A stretch of DNA of 64,000 bases from Oscillatoriales cyanobacterium CG2_30_40_61 (GTDB taxonomy: Bacteria > Cyanobacteriota > Cyanobacteriia > Cyanobacteriales > Microcoleaceae): assembly GCA_001873365.1 (NCBI GenBank), contig MNYZ01000058.1:50109-114108 (forward strand), written 5' to 3'. Shown in pieces: positions 9,701 to 18,595 of this stretch. Position 1 is the stretch's first letter; every line of letters starts with the position of its first letter. The position numbers and the translations under genes were made by a program. The notes under the pieces were generated by a model. That model searched no databases, had not been told where the DNA came from, and was given only the letters and a program-made list of their open reading frames with translations.

Positions 9701-10572
9701 TGGAGATCCAGATTTCATCGAATATCCAACAACAATCTCAAGCCAGAATTGCCCAAAATCACAAATTATTAACCCCATCTAAACCTCAGTTAAGGATTCT
9801 TTTAGCTGAAGATCATCCGATTAATCAACAAGTGATTTTAAATCAACTTAGTCTCTTAGGATATGAAGCCGATCTAGCGAATAATGGTCTGGAAGCCCTA
9901 GAGATTTTGCATCAAAAACAATATGATATTGTGTTTATGGATTGTCAAATGCCCAAATTAGATGGTTATGCCACTACTCAAAAAATCAGACAACAACAGA
10001 CTGATCACCATACTATTATTATCGCCCTTACCGCCCATGCCCTACCCACCGATCGAGAAAAATGTTTAGCTGCTGGAATGGATGATTATTTGAGTAAACC
10101 CGTCCAAGAGCAGGAATTAGCAGCCACTTTAAGCAAATGGACTGATATTATTCATCCAGAAAATCATAATTCTGAAATTTCTCTCCCTTCCTTATTCACC
10201 CCGGCTGCGATGGCAACATTCTCCTCTAACAATCATCCCTTAAATATAGAACGACTGCAAAGAATTTCGGGAGGAAAAAAAGAATTTCAACAAAAGCTAT
10301 TAAAGGTTTATGTGGACCGAAGCGAACAGGATTTTATTGAAATTAAAGCAGCGATCGCTAGTGAAAACTTTACAGTCCTACAACAATATGCCCATCGGCT
10401 CAAGGGTTCTAGTGCTAATGTGGGGGCAACGATGATTTCTCAACTCGCCTATCAACTAGAAGATGCCGTAGAACAGCAGAATATTACCCTCTGTTCTGAA
10501 TTAGTTCAGAACATTGAACACAACTTAGAAATCCTGAAAGTTCATATTGAACAGTATTTTGATCAGATCTAA
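6763..10572 (+). CDS. CHASE3-PAS hybrid histidine kinase with two REC and an HPt domain
   Basis: 1269-residue membrane sensor with a complete internal phosphorelay. Membrane helices lie near 22-44 and 193-215 and enclose a CHASE3-type helical sensor. Three PAS domains follow (about 234-357, 363-480, 485-600), two of which end in the typical DITDRK/NITERK segment. HisKA has SHEIRTPMNG with His624. The ATPase shows DTGIGI and GGTGLGL. REC1 (about 855-975) keeps Asp913 but lacks the usual paired acidic residues at its start. REC2 has the AEDHPIN pocket and FMDCQMP with Asp1060. HPt has AHRLKGSSAN with His1211. This is BarA/ArcB-like architecture. The signal and output partner are unknown. The stop lies just before the coiled-coil gene. 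Confidence 0.93.
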   Translation: MNTDFTDSLPQWLRFIQRHRASLIAVIPISSLIIGLAIAATFQYQAQEARDRVYHTYLVKNQAQELLTQVLTTEVVVKDYGLTGEKKYLDSHEKATKNLLISLDEMRYLAKNNPNKIQKLKNLETSINKSNALFKVYLNTIKSPQQSANSPNLLLEIGEQMQMTRQEIQQLIQEEEIIIEQRRKNQKDQVQLTWISMFAVTGLGILGSILARYLMQKLDQKLALQIAQTHAQERLFRDTFEQAAVGIGHISLSQKWLKVNQKLCDILGYSREKLLRYRLSDLTHPEDINKDLLLFKNLINQEISSYSIEKRYIHKNGSIVWINLTVSLGSWLDKSPYYQREEKRYGIAVIEDITDRKQLELERDRFFELSVDMLIIVDRNLRFKRVSPSVEKILGFLPEQLHKTSFTSLVHPDHLSSVEQSISEENTQEALIFSFETRLRCQDNSYKWIAWNCVRIAQTGLMYGTGRNITERKQVEDAIERESQQLRQIITHAPVAMAMFNREMGYIAYSDKWLSDFGLVRLKQQSASPEQSDLKVFPQMPYTWKKAFKKGLKGKIISNSEDVFYDANGKKSIIRWAIHPWYEPNQQIGGVVIAADKIDELVEAREAALENARIKSQFLANMSHEIRTPMNGVLGMAGLLLRTELTPKQHNFVNGIRMSAEHLLAIINDILDFSKLEAIEVKLETVDFDLENCLETVVDWVATQAEEKRLELAIIVDSNVPLQLRGDPGRLRQILLNLLGNGIKFTPAGEIVVRVNQLSHTSHTTRLRFEISDTGIGIAAEEKDKLFQCFSQLDASTTRQYGGTGLGLVISKQLVDLMGGEIGVESQVGKGSIFWFTAQFLIGETKPNRVVPPSLINLKLLVAERSSAIRQSIRFLTQSWGIELDEAMDTESALTLLRQAATQGKPYHIAIFDQKLLPVYSDNITDIIHKDHNLSSTKLVLMTRNNYRDEAETLLDKGIASYLIKPIRAARLFDAILTTMEIQISSNIQQQSQARIAQNHKLLTPSKPQLRILLAEDHPINQQVILNQLSLLGYEADLANNGLEALEILHQKQYDIVFMDCQMPKLDGYATTQKIRQQQTDHHTIIIALTAHALPTDREKCLAAGMDDYLSKPVQEQELAATLSKWTDIIHPENHNSEISLPSLFTPAAMATFSSNNHPLNIERLQRISGGKKEFQQKLLKVYVDRSEQDFIEIKAAIASENFTVLQQYAHRLKGSSANVGATMISQLAYQLEDAVEQQNITLCSELVQNIEHNLEILKVHIEQYFDQI

Positions 10573-10642
10573 CAGATTTTACCAATATTTAGATAAAATC
10601 TTAGAATTAATAATTGCCCGATTGTTTATTTTTCCCAGTTCT

Positions 10643-11215
10643 ATGACCCAGGATGTTCGGCAGTGGCTCGATGAAATTAAGCGCTTGAAACAACAGTTGG
10701 CACAAACCCAACGGGATCTTAACGCGGCGGTCGAAAGTTCCGACCAATGGCGACAACGCTACAATACCGAAGCCCAGCAACGACGCCAAGAAGCCGGACG
10801 CTATTTGGAACAGGTGGGAGAACTGCGAGGAGAGTTGGAACGATGGCAACGTCTATCTCCCTTGCCCAATGAATTACAGGTGCGGGTCGCCGTTCGCCAA
10901 GAGATTGACCCATTAAAAACCTTGGATGAAGTTAAGGCAAAATTAATTGAGGTAATGTTAGAACGCGATCGCTCCCGGGAACAAATTCATCAACTGGTTG
11001 AAGCCCTCGAAGCCGAAAAAGCTGCCCATTTAGAAACTCGCAATAGTTTAACCATGGCTTTAGGCGATACGGTGGATTTACTCACTAAAGCCCAAAATCA
11101 ATCTATCTCTGGAACTTCCATTTTCACCACCCTCAACCCAGAGTATTCCTCCACTATTCCCCAACTTCCCGAATCCCAACCCCTACCCCAACTGCCATCA
11201 ATTGAAGACATTTGA
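10643..11215 (+). CDS. Coiled-coil protein of unknown function
   Basis: 190 residues from the ATG at 10643. The frame is open further upstream into the end of the kinase gene, but there it has no cyanobacterial-looking start. Residues about 5-60 and 95-160 are strongly charged heptad-like helices (LDEIKRLKQQLAQTQRDL), so two coiled coils are likely. The C-terminus is Pro/Gln/Ser-rich. No signal peptide or membrane helix is seen. It starts 70 bases after the hybrid kinase stop on the same strand and may be transcribed with it. No functional domain is recognised. Confidence 0.78.
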   Translation: MTQDVRQWLDEIKRLKQQLAQTQRDLNAAVESSDQWRQRYNTEAQQRRQEAGRYLEQVGELRGELERWQRLSPLPNELQVRVAVRQEIDPLKTLDEVKAKLIEVMLERDRSREQIHQLVEALEAEKAAHLETRNSLTMALGDTVDLLTKAQNQSISGTSIFTTLNPEYSSTIPQLPESQPLPQLPSIEDI

Positions 11216-11217
11216 AA

Positions 11218-11333
11218 CAGTCACGAGTTATCAGTGAACAGTTATCAGTTAATAGTTAGCGAATGACACAAATTAAAATCCGCGAAATCCGTGAAATCCC
11301 CTTAAATCCGTGATCCCTATTACCCATTACACC
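11218..11333. repeat. Dispersed short-repeat cluster before ribD
   Basis: Contains TTATCAGT-type short repeats and a copy of the ATCCGTGAAATCC family seen also near 20034, 33020 and 52463. The family consists of partly complementary units that can fold into weak hairpins. No promoter stands out. Confidence 0.55.
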
Positions 11334-12422
11334 ATGACCTTAAATTTTGATCAACAAATGATGCAGCAATGCTTAAAATTAGCCCGTCAAGCATTAGGAA
11401 AAACCGCACCTAATCCCTTAGTCGGCTGTGTGATTGTTCAAAATGGAAACATTATTGCAGAAGGATTTCATCCGGGGGCGGGTCAACCCCATGCCGAAGT
11501 TTTTGCCCTAAGAAATGCCGGAGAACAAGCCCAGGGAGCAACGGTTTATGTTAATTTAGAACCCTGTAATCATTTAGGTCGGACTCCCCCCTGTACAGAA
11601 GCCTTAATTGCAGCAAAAGTAGCTAAAGTTATAGTTGGTATGGTTGACCCTAACCCTTTAGTTTCAGGTATAGGAATTCAACGCTTAAAAGACGCAGGAA
11701 TTGAGGTAATTGTAGGCATAGAAACGGCCGATTGTCAACAGTTAAATGAAGCATTTATTCATCAAATTATACATCATCAACCCCTAGGAATTTGGAAATA
11801 TGCCATGACCTTAGATGGAAAAATTGCCACCACAACCGGTCATAGTTATTGGGTTACCGGAACAGAAGCCCGACAAAAAGTTCATCAATTACGAGTCGCC
11901 TGTGATGCGGTAATTGTGGGCGGAAATACCGTCCGAAAAGATAATCCCCAACTAACCACCCATGGCGCCGGGGAACCCAACCCCCTGCGAGTGGTGATGA
12001 GCCGCACCTTAGATTTACCCAAACAAGCCCATTTATGGGACACTCAAGAGGCAAAAACTTTAGTTATAACAGAGGAGGGTATAAATCCAGATTTCCAACA
12101 TTTTCTACAGAATAAGGAGGTAGAGGTGGCGGAATTGTCCCCCTTGACACCTGCCCAAGTCATGACTTATTTGTATGAACGTCAATTTTTATCAGTGTTG
12201 TGGGAATGTGGGGGAACCCTCGCCGCCAATGCACTCAAAGATGGCAGCATTCATAAAGTTTTAGCCTTTATTGCTCCTAAAATTATTGGGGGAAAAACGG
12301 CACCTTCTCCCGTAGGAGATTTGGGTTTTACTCAAATGACAGAGGCACTTTTATTAGAAAGAATGACTTGGGGTTCTGTGGGTTGTGATTTTTGGATAGA
12401 AGGTTATTTATCTCCCACTTAA
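11334..12422 (+). CDS. ribD: Bifunctional riboflavin biosynthesis deaminase/reductase RibD
   Basis: Cytoplasmic enzyme of 362 residues catalysing deamination and then side-chain reduction of the pyrimidine intermediate in riboflavin synthesis. The N-terminal deaminase carries the zinc motif HAE (in PHAEVFAL) and PCNHLGRTPPC. The C-terminal reductase begins at WKYAMTLDGKIATTTGHSYW and has the NADPH-binding VIVGGNTVRKDNPQLT. I chose the ATG at 11334 because the protein then begins at the usual point; a GTG at 11310 lies inside repeat sequence. The next gene starts two bases after its stop, so they form an operon. A separate reductase-only paralogue is encoded at 55516-56220. Confidence 0.95.
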   Translation: MTLNFDQQMMQQCLKLARQALGKTAPNPLVGCVIVQNGNIIAEGFHPGAGQPHAEVFALRNAGEQAQGATVYVNLEPCNHLGRTPPCTEALIAAKVAKVIVGMVDPNPLVSGIGIQRLKDAGIEVIVGIETADCQQLNEAFIHQIIHHQPLGIWKYAMTLDGKIATTTGHSYWVTGTEARQKVHQLRVACDAVIVGGNTVRKDNPQLTTHGAGEPNPLRVVMSRTLDLPKQAHLWDTQEAKTLVITEEGINPDFQHFLQNKEVEVAELSPLTPAQVMTYLYERQFLSVLWECGGTLAANALKDGSIHKVLAFIAPKIIGGKTAPSPVGDLGFTQMTEALLLERMTWGSVGCDFWIEGYLSPT

Positions 12423-12424
12423 CT

Positions 12425-13033
12425 ATGAGTGAAATTGCTGTATTAAGTCTGATGGTCAGTAGTCTAGGAATTGATGCGGTTTTAATCGCTAACTGGCTCT
12501 GTTCCATCCAAATTAATGTAGAATTAGAACAGGAGGAAGAAGAAACATTGACTCGCTACGACTCAGAAGATATCAAAAAAATGCGTGCAAAATCCGTACA
12601 ATCTAACGGCTATTATAATCCTGAATCTCTTGAACCCTTAGTCAAGGAATGGGAGTATAAAATTGTCCGCGCCAGTCAAGATGTATTTCGCAATCCCACG
12701 ATTTTTAAACGGTTATGTCAGGAAGAAGCTGAAATGGGTTGGATTTTAGTTGAAAAATTAGATGACCGACGGGTTAGATTTAAACGTTTAAGAGGATTAG
12801 AAACTCCAGAAAACCCCTATCAAATTAAGCAAGATCCCTATCGTTCTACCTATGGAAAATCTAATAATTTAGGGTCTGGGTTAACGGTTTTGGCTTTTAT
12901 TACTGCGATTATTTTACCCGCTTATTTGGGATTTTCATTAGTTGCCATGAGCTTTAATAAATCCGATCAAAATTCTCCCACAATCATGCAATCTCCCGAA
13001 CCCGAACTGGCTCCATCTTCTCGTCAAAACTGA
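12425..13033 (+). CDS. Small membrane protein with DUF4177-like core
   Basis: 202 residues, unknown function. The ATG at 12425 lies two bases after the ribD stop, which argues for translational coupling. A hydrophobic segment opens the protein (about 5-25). An acidic stretch follows, then a compact domain with WEYKIVRASQDVF and GWILVEKLDDRRVRFKR. That pattern resembles the short alpha/beta DUF4177 family, in which a 'whole-protein drift' domain precedes a membrane helix. A second membrane helix lies near 157-180, followed by a Pro/Ser tail. The riboflavin link is only positional. Confidence 0.75.
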   Translation: MSEIAVLSLMVSSLGIDAVLIANWLCSIQINVELEQEEEETLTRYDSEDIKKMRAKSVQSNGYYNPESLEPLVKEWEYKIVRASQDVFRNPTIFKRLCQEEAEMGWILVEKLDDRRVRFKRLRGLETPENPYQIKQDPYRSTYGKSNNLGSGLTVLAFITAIILPAYLGFSLVAMSFNKSDQNSPTIMQSPEPELAPSSRQN

Positions 13034-13376
13034 ACTAACACTAAGCTGTTGTGTATTTAAACCCTATATTCTAGGAGGATATCCAAGTCCCCCTTGGGAA
13101 GGGGGATTTAGGGGGATCTAATCTTGGCTATAATCACAGATTTTCGGCTTAAGTTGACGCCCATGGGTATCCCCTAGGGCTGTTTCATTCTTTGTAGGGG
13201 CCATCCCCCCGTGGTGACCCCATCCCCCGTGGTGGCCCCCATCCCGGAAACGCCGGCAAATCGGGGAAGGGGAGGGTAGGCACACCGGGCACTACCCCGA
13301 CAAAACCCTGGTTTCCCTGAGAATGAAACAGCCCTGGGGTATCCCCTGACTATTATTAATAGCTATTATAAAAATA
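13034..13376. other. Intergenic region made of dispersed repeats
   Basis: No gene seen. It holds a 35-base hairpin repeat of the AAGTCCCCCTTGGGAAGGGG family at 13085-13119 and a C/G-rich direct repeat around 13198-13250 (CCCCGTGGTG units). The segment before the next kinase gene is AT-rich, so a promoter is likely there, but none is clear. Confidence 0.6.
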
Positions 13377-16127
13377 ATGTTACTTCCACCCCGGAATCAA
13401 TTACTAGCGAAAACCATTGGGAAACTTCCCTTAAGAACCGTTTTAATCTTACCATTTGTGGTACAAATTACCGCTACAGTGGGATTAGTTGGTTATTTTT
13501 CCTTTAAAAATGGACAGAAAGACATTGAAAATTTAGCCCAACAATTAATCAATCAAGTCAGCAATCGGGTTCAGGAAAATTTACAGTTTTTCTTAGAAAC
13601 TCCCGAACAGATTAACCAAACTAATTCTAATCAAATTAAATTAGGTTTTTTAAACACAAATAATTTATATCCTTGGGAAAAATATCTTTGGCGTCAGGTT
13701 CAACTCTATCCCGATATTACCTTTATTGGCATTGCGACCAACCAAAATAAACAACGAACAGGACAAAAACTTCTGAATGGGGATCTTCAAGTTAATCTTG
13801 TAGGGGATGAGGTGGGCAATAATTTCTATGCTTTTAAACTCGATGCTCAGGGAAATCGAAATCAAGGTAAATTAATTCAAAAAGACTATAATTTACGTCA
13901 GCATCCCATTTATTTAAAAGTCCTTAGAGAACGCCAATCTGTCTGGAGTGACGTATTTGTTTCTATTTTAGAACCGAGCTTATTCATTAGTGCCTTAGAA
14001 CCCATCTATAATCAGAACAAACAAATTGAAGGGATTTTAATGGCGACCTTGCGCCTTGACCAAATTATTGCTTTTCTCAAAAGCCTAAATATCGGAAAAA
14101 CCGGACAGGTTTTTATTATTGATCCTCAAGGTCATTTGTTAGCCAGTTCTACCGGAGAGCAACCGTTTAGAAAAGTTGGAGATCAAAACCAACTGTTTTT
14201 AGCAACAGCCAGCCAAAATCAAGTAACTAAAGCAGCAACACAACATTTATTAACAAAATATAAAAATATCAATCATATTTCTATACCCACAAAATTTGAT
14301 TTTTATATTAATCAAGAAAAACAGTTTCTCAATGTTATTCCTTTTACCAATAACAAAAAATTAGGATGGTTGATTGTTTTAGTTGTTCCTGAAAATGATT
14401 TTTTAGATCAAATTAAAGCCAATAACCGCACCACTTTATTATTATGTTTGTTAACTTTAATAATGGCAATTATCATTGGTATTTTAACCGCGAGATGGGT
14501 GACATCACCAATTATTCGACTGAATCAGTCCTCAAAAAATATTGCCGCCGGACAATGGGATCAACCCTTGGAAACCAATCGCCAAGATGAATTAGGAGAA
14601 CTAACTCGCTCTTTTAATAATATGATTAAGCAATTGCAAACCACTTTAACTCAAATGCAAGAACTGAATCAATCCTTACAAATTAGTGAACAACGGTATG
14701 CAAGTTTAGCCAAAGCTGCACCCGTGGGAATTTTCCGTACAGATATTAAAGGAAATTGTATTTATGGCAATGACCAAAGCTTTGAAATGTCTGGTCTGAC
14801 TCCAGAGGAAGCGACGGGGATGGGTTGGACAAAAACAATTCATCCCGAAGATCGAGATCCTACCCTTTCGAGTTGGTTAGCATTTGTCCAAGAAGGGGTT
14901 CCTTTTCAGTGCGAATATCGTTTTATTAGACCGGATGGAAGTAGTATTTGGGTCTATGGAAAAGCCCTGGCTGAACGCGATAATCAAGGAGAAATTACCG
15001 GATATGTTGGCACAATTACTGATATTACCACTAGAAAAGAAGCTGAACAAATTTTAGCTGAATATAACCAAACTTTAGAACGTCAAGTCAAAGAAAGAAC
15101 CCAGGAATTATCCCAGACTTTGCAACAATTACAAGCGGCTCAAAGTCAACTGATTCAATCCGAAAAAATGGCGGCGTTAGGACAATTAGTAGCAGGAATT
15201 GCCCATGAAATCAATACGCCATTAGGGGCGATTCAAGCCTCTATTAATAATAATAGTCAAGCTCTGATTGAATCTTTAGTTGAATTACCTAAACTCTCTC
15301 AAAAACTCAATCCAGACCTACAAATTTTGTTTTTTGGTTTATTAGAGCGATCGCGAAATAATTCTCAACAAGTTTCTACTCGAGAGCAGCGCGAATACAA
15401 ACGTCAATTAACCCAAACCCTAAAAGATAATCAGATCGAATCCCATCGAAAAGTGGCGGATATCTTAGTGGATATTGGGGTTTATGATCATCCCGAACCA
15501 TTTTTACCCATTCTGCAACATCCTGAACAAGAATGGTTATTAAATTTAACTTATAATCTCGCCCGACTTCAACGCAATAATCAAACTATGATTACCGCTA
15601 TTGAACGAGCTTCTAAAGTAGTTTTTGCCCTAAAAAATTATGCCCGTCATGATAATAGTGGTAAAAAACAATCCGTATTAATTACAGAAGGCATTGATAC
15701 GGTTTTAGAACTTTATAATAATCAGCTTAAACGGGGAATAGAAGTAAATCGAGTCTATCAAATTAACCATCCCCTTGAGTGTTATCCCGATGAATTAATG
15801 CAGGTTTGGACAAATTTAATTCATAATAGTATTCAAGCCATGAATGGTAAGGGAACCCTCAAAATTTTAGTTGAGGAAAAAGAAACCGAGTTTATAATTA
15901 AAATTACAGACTCTGGCTGTGGAATTTCCTCTGAAATTCAAGAGCGAATTTTTGAACCCTTTTTTACGACTAAACCCCTAGGAGAAGGGAGCGGTTTAGG
16001 ATTAGATATTGTTAAAAAAATTATTAGTAAACATCAAGGAGAGATCGCCGTTGAAAGTCAGCCCGGAACCACAACTTTTACCCTGTGTTTACCTCGCTTT
16101 GAAGTCAATAATGGCTTAATTCTATAA
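13377..16127 (+). CDS. Cache/HAMP/PAS sensor histidine kinase
   Basis: 916-residue membrane sensor kinase. Membrane helices near 20-42 and 355-375 flank a large extracytoplasmic double-Cache-type sensor. HAMP follows (TSPIIRLNQSSKNIAAGQWD), then one PAS domain (about 440-560) and a coiled coil. The H-box is AALGQLVAGIAHEINTPLGA with His610. The ATPase has DSGCGISSEI and GSGLGLDIVKKI. The second dimerization helix (IERASKVVFALKNYARHD) lies about 140 residues after His610, far more than the usual 50-60, so an insert of roughly 90 residues sits inside the dimerization domain. There is no receiver domain; the REC protein 81 bases downstream is the natural partner. Confidence 0.92.
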   Translation: MLLPPRNQLLAKTIGKLPLRTVLILPFVVQITATVGLVGYFSFKNGQKDIENLAQQLINQVSNRVQENLQFFLETPEQINQTNSNQIKLGFLNTNNLYPWEKYLWRQVQLYPDITFIGIATNQNKQRTGQKLLNGDLQVNLVGDEVGNNFYAFKLDAQGNRNQGKLIQKDYNLRQHPIYLKVLRERQSVWSDVFVSILEPSLFISALEPIYNQNKQIEGILMATLRLDQIIAFLKSLNIGKTGQVFIIDPQGHLLASSTGEQPFRKVGDQNQLFLATASQNQVTKAATQHLLTKYKNINHISIPTKFDFYINQEKQFLNVIPFTNNKKLGWLIVLVVPENDFLDQIKANNRTTLLLCLLTLIMAIIIGILTARWVTSPIIRLNQSSKNIAAGQWDQPLETNRQDELGELTRSFNNMIKQLQTTLTQMQELNQSLQISEQRYASLAKAAPVGIFRTDIKGNCIYGNDQSFEMSGLTPEEATGMGWTKTIHPEDRDPTLSSWLAFVQEGVPFQCEYRFIRPDGSSIWVYGKALAERDNQGEITGYVGTITDITTRKEAEQILAEYNQTLERQVKERTQELSQTLQQLQAAQSQLIQSEKMAALGQLVAGIAHEINTPLGAIQASINNNSQALIESLVELPKLSQKLNPDLQILFFGLLERSRNNSQQVSTREQREYKRQLTQTLKDNQIESHRKVADILVDIGVYDHPEPFLPILQHPEQEWLLNLTYNLARLQRNNQTMITAIERASKVVFALKNYARHDNSGKKQSVLITEGIDTVLELYNNQLKRGIEVNRVYQINHPLECYPDELMQVWTNLIHNSIQAMNGKGTLKILVEEKETEFIIKITDSGCGISSEIQERIFEPFFTTKPLGEGSGLGLDIVKKIISKHQGEIAVESQPGTTTFTLCLPRFEVNNGLIL

Positions 16128-16208
16128 TTTATGTTAGAATCAACCCATGCCGATACCCGTTTGGGAATTAATAACAGAATTTTTAATTAAAATTAAGGAT
16201 ATCAAAAA

Positions 16209-16598
16209 ATGGTAGAAAAAGCAATTATTTGTGTGGATGATGAAAGGTTTATTTTAGAAAGTATCCTAGAACAACTCAAACGTAAATTTGGTAATGAGTA
16301 TATCTATGAAGGAGCAGAAAGTGCCCCGGAAGCCTTAGATATTATAGAAGATTTACAACAAGAAGAAATTGAAGTATTAATTATTGTTTCTGATTGGTTA
16401 ATGCCAGAAATGCGAGGAGATGAATTTTTAATTGAAGTTCATCGTCGTTTTCCTAAAATTATCAAAGTGATGTTAACTGGACAAGCGGATGAGGAAGCCA
16501 TCAAACGAGCCGAAAAACACGCTAATTTATATCGCTGTATTTATAAACCTTGGACAGAAGAAGAATTAGCCCAAACCATTGCATCAGCATTAGGATAA
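16209..16598 (+). CDS. Stand-alone response regulator receiver protein
   Basis: 129-residue single REC domain. The acidic pair is in ICVDDER, the phosphorylation site is Asp62 in [10 protein letters not shown], the Thr is in VMLTGQAD and the Lys in YKPW. There is no output domain, so it probably shuttles phosphoryl groups or acts by protein contact. An AAGGAT ribosome binding site precedes the ATG. The sequence is close to the N-terminal REC of the next protein (shared DEPV/DERF, MLTGQAD and KPW features), which suggests local duplication. It lies between two kinases on the same strand and probably belongs to their phosphorelay. Confidence 0.93.
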   Translation: MVEKAIICVDDERFILESILEQLKRKFGNEYIYEGAESAPEALDIIEDLQQEEIEVLIIVSDWLMPEMRGDEFLIEVHRRFPKIIKVMLTGQADEEAIKRAEKHANLYRCIYKPWTEEELAQTIASALG

Positions 16599-16657
16599 GT
16601 CGAGTTATTGCCCATTCCTCATTCATAATTCGTAATTTTCACTTCTCACTCCTTTTT

Positions 16658-18595
16658 ATGAATAAACAATTAGCAATTTTATGTGTAGATGATGAACCCG
16701 TTATTTTAGAAAGTCTCAAAGAACAACTCAAACGGCATTTACCTCAAAATTATGAATTAGAATCAGCAGAAAGTGGCGAAGAAGCCTTAGAAGTAATTGC
16801 CGAATTATACCAGGAAGGATTGGAAGTCGCATTAGTTATTTCCGATCAAATTATGTCAGGCTTACAGGGGGATGAGTTATTAATTGAATTGCATCAAAAT
16901 TATCCCCAAATGTTAAAAATAATGTTAACCGGACAGGCGGATGTTCAATCCGTGGGTAATGTGGTTAATCAAGCGAGTTTGTATCGTTATATTAGTAAAC
17001 CTTGGGATGAAACTGACCTAATTTTAACAGTTCAAGAAGCATTAAGACGCTATACTCAAGAACAACAACTTTTAGAACAAAATCAAAAATTACAAGAATT
17101 AAATATAGAATTACAACAATTAAATACTTCCCTAGAACAAAAAGTTACCGAACGAACCGCAGAATTAGAACAAGCAAAACAGGCTGCTGAAGTCGCAAAC
17201 CAGGCTAAAAGTACCTTTTTAGCTAATATGAGTCATGAATTGCGATCGCCCCTGAATGCGATTTTAGGCTTTGCTCAATTAATGAATCGAAGTACAACCC
17301 TTTCTCCAGAACATCAAGAACAGGTCGAGATCATTTTACAAAGTGGAGAACATTTATTAAATTTAATTAACCAACTATTAGATCTAGCTAAAATTGAAGC
17401 GGGCAAAATAACCTTAAATGAGACTAACTTTAATTTGTATAATTTGCTTCAAGATGTAGAGGATATGTTTTCACTGAAAGCCGAAAATCAGAACTTATTT
17501 TTAAAATTTACCTGTGCCGAAACCGTCCCTGAATATATCTGTACCGATCAAATTAAACTGCGTCAGATTTTAATTAATTTACTCAATAATGCGCTCAAAT
17601 TCACTTCCAAAGGTGGCATAGATTTAACGGTTGTTTCTGAGCTAATTGCATCTTCACAAATTCGACTTATTTTTGCTGTTAAAGATACGGGAGTTGGAAT
17701 TGAACCAGAAGAAATAAATCAGCTTTTTCAAGCATTTACCCAGACAAAAACGGGAAAAGAAATCCAGGAAGGCACCGGATTAGGTCTATCAATTACTCAA
17801 AAATTTGTGCAACTGATGGGGGGGGAAATTCAAGTTAATTCTCAAGTTGGTATGGGTACAACCTTTACCTTTGATATTCAAGCTCACTCTATTGAAAATA
17901 TAGATTTATCCCCGGAAATTTACCCTCAGCAAGTCATCGGTTTAGTTCCCCATCAACCCGCCTATAAAATATTAATTGTTGATGATAAAATTTCCAACCG
18001 TAAATTATTAATTCAACTGCTTCAACCCTTGGGATTTCAATTAAAAGAAGCCACCAATGGCAAGGAAGCTGTAGAAATTTTTCAAGGGTGGAAACCGGAT
18101 ATAATTTTTATGGATATGATTATGCCGATTATGAGTGGTTCGGAAGCCACAAAACAGATTAAAAGTAGTTATAAGGGTAATAATACTGTAATTATTGCAG
18201 TTACGGCGACTGTTTTAGAAGACCACAAAGCCCAGATATTTGCTATGGGTTGTGATGATTTGATCATAAAACCCTTTCGGGAATTTCATATTTTTGAGAT
18301 GATGAAAAAATATCTAGGTCTTGAGTACATTTATGCAGATGAACCTGCCCCAAACCTGTTCAAACCCCCCAATTCTATTCTCACCCATGAGAGTTTTAAC
18401 CAAATGCCCTCCGTTTGGGTTGAGCAACTGTATCAAGCGAGTATTGATTTAGATTATGATTGGGTTTTAGATTTAATTCAAGAAATTCCCTCGGAACAGG
18501 CGGGTCTATCTCAGATATTAACGGATTTCGTTTCTAATTATAGACTTGAGCAGATTTTTCATCTTATTCAAAAAATAAAAACTAATGAATATTAG
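16658..18595 (+). CDS. REC-HisKA-ATPase-REC hybrid histidine kinase
   Basis: Soluble hybrid kinase of 645 residues, taking the ATG at 16658 where CVDDEP immediately follows. The earlier in-frame start lies inside the preceding REC gene. REC1 has Asp63 (VISDQIMSG). A coiled coil (about 130-180) leads to [14 protein letters not shown] with His193. The ATPase has [11 protein letters not shown] and [11 protein letters not shown]2 has IVDDKISN and FMDMIMP with Asp486. A C-terminal helical tail of about 80 residues is of a kind often found at the end of cyanobacterial hybrid kinases. No membrane helix. The stop overlaps the start of the next gene by 11 bases, so translation is coupled. Confidence 0.92.
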   Translation: MNKQLAILCVDDEPVILESLKEQLKRHLPQNYELESAESGEEALEVIAELYQEGLEVALVISDQIMSGLQGDELLIELHQNYPQMLKIMLTGQADVQSVGNVVNQASLYRYISKPWDETDLILTVQEALRRYTQEQQLLEQNQKLQELNIELQQLNTSLEQKVTERTAELEQAKQAAEVANQAKSTFLANMSHELRSPLNAILGFAQLMNRSTTLSPEHQEQVEIILQSGEHLLNLINQLLDLAKIEAGKITLNETNFNLYNLLQDVEDMFSLKAENQNLFLKFTCAETVPEYICTDQIKLRQILINLLNNALKFTSKGGIDLTVVSELIASSQIRLIFAVKDTGVGIEPEEINQLFQAFTQTKTGKEIQEGTGLGLSITQKFVQLMGGEIQVNSQVGMGTTFTFDIQAHSIENIDLSPEIYPQQVIGLVPHQPAYKILIVDDKISNRKLLIQLLQPLGFQLKEATNGKEAVEIFQGWKPDIIFMDMIMPIMSGSEATKQIKSSYKGNNTVIIAVTATVLEDHKAQIFAMGCDDLIIKPFREFHIFEMMKKYLGLEYIYADEPAPNLFKPPNSILTHESFNQMPSVWVEQLYQASIDLDYDWVLDLIQEIPSEQAGLSQILTDFVSNYRLEQIFHLIQKIKTNEY

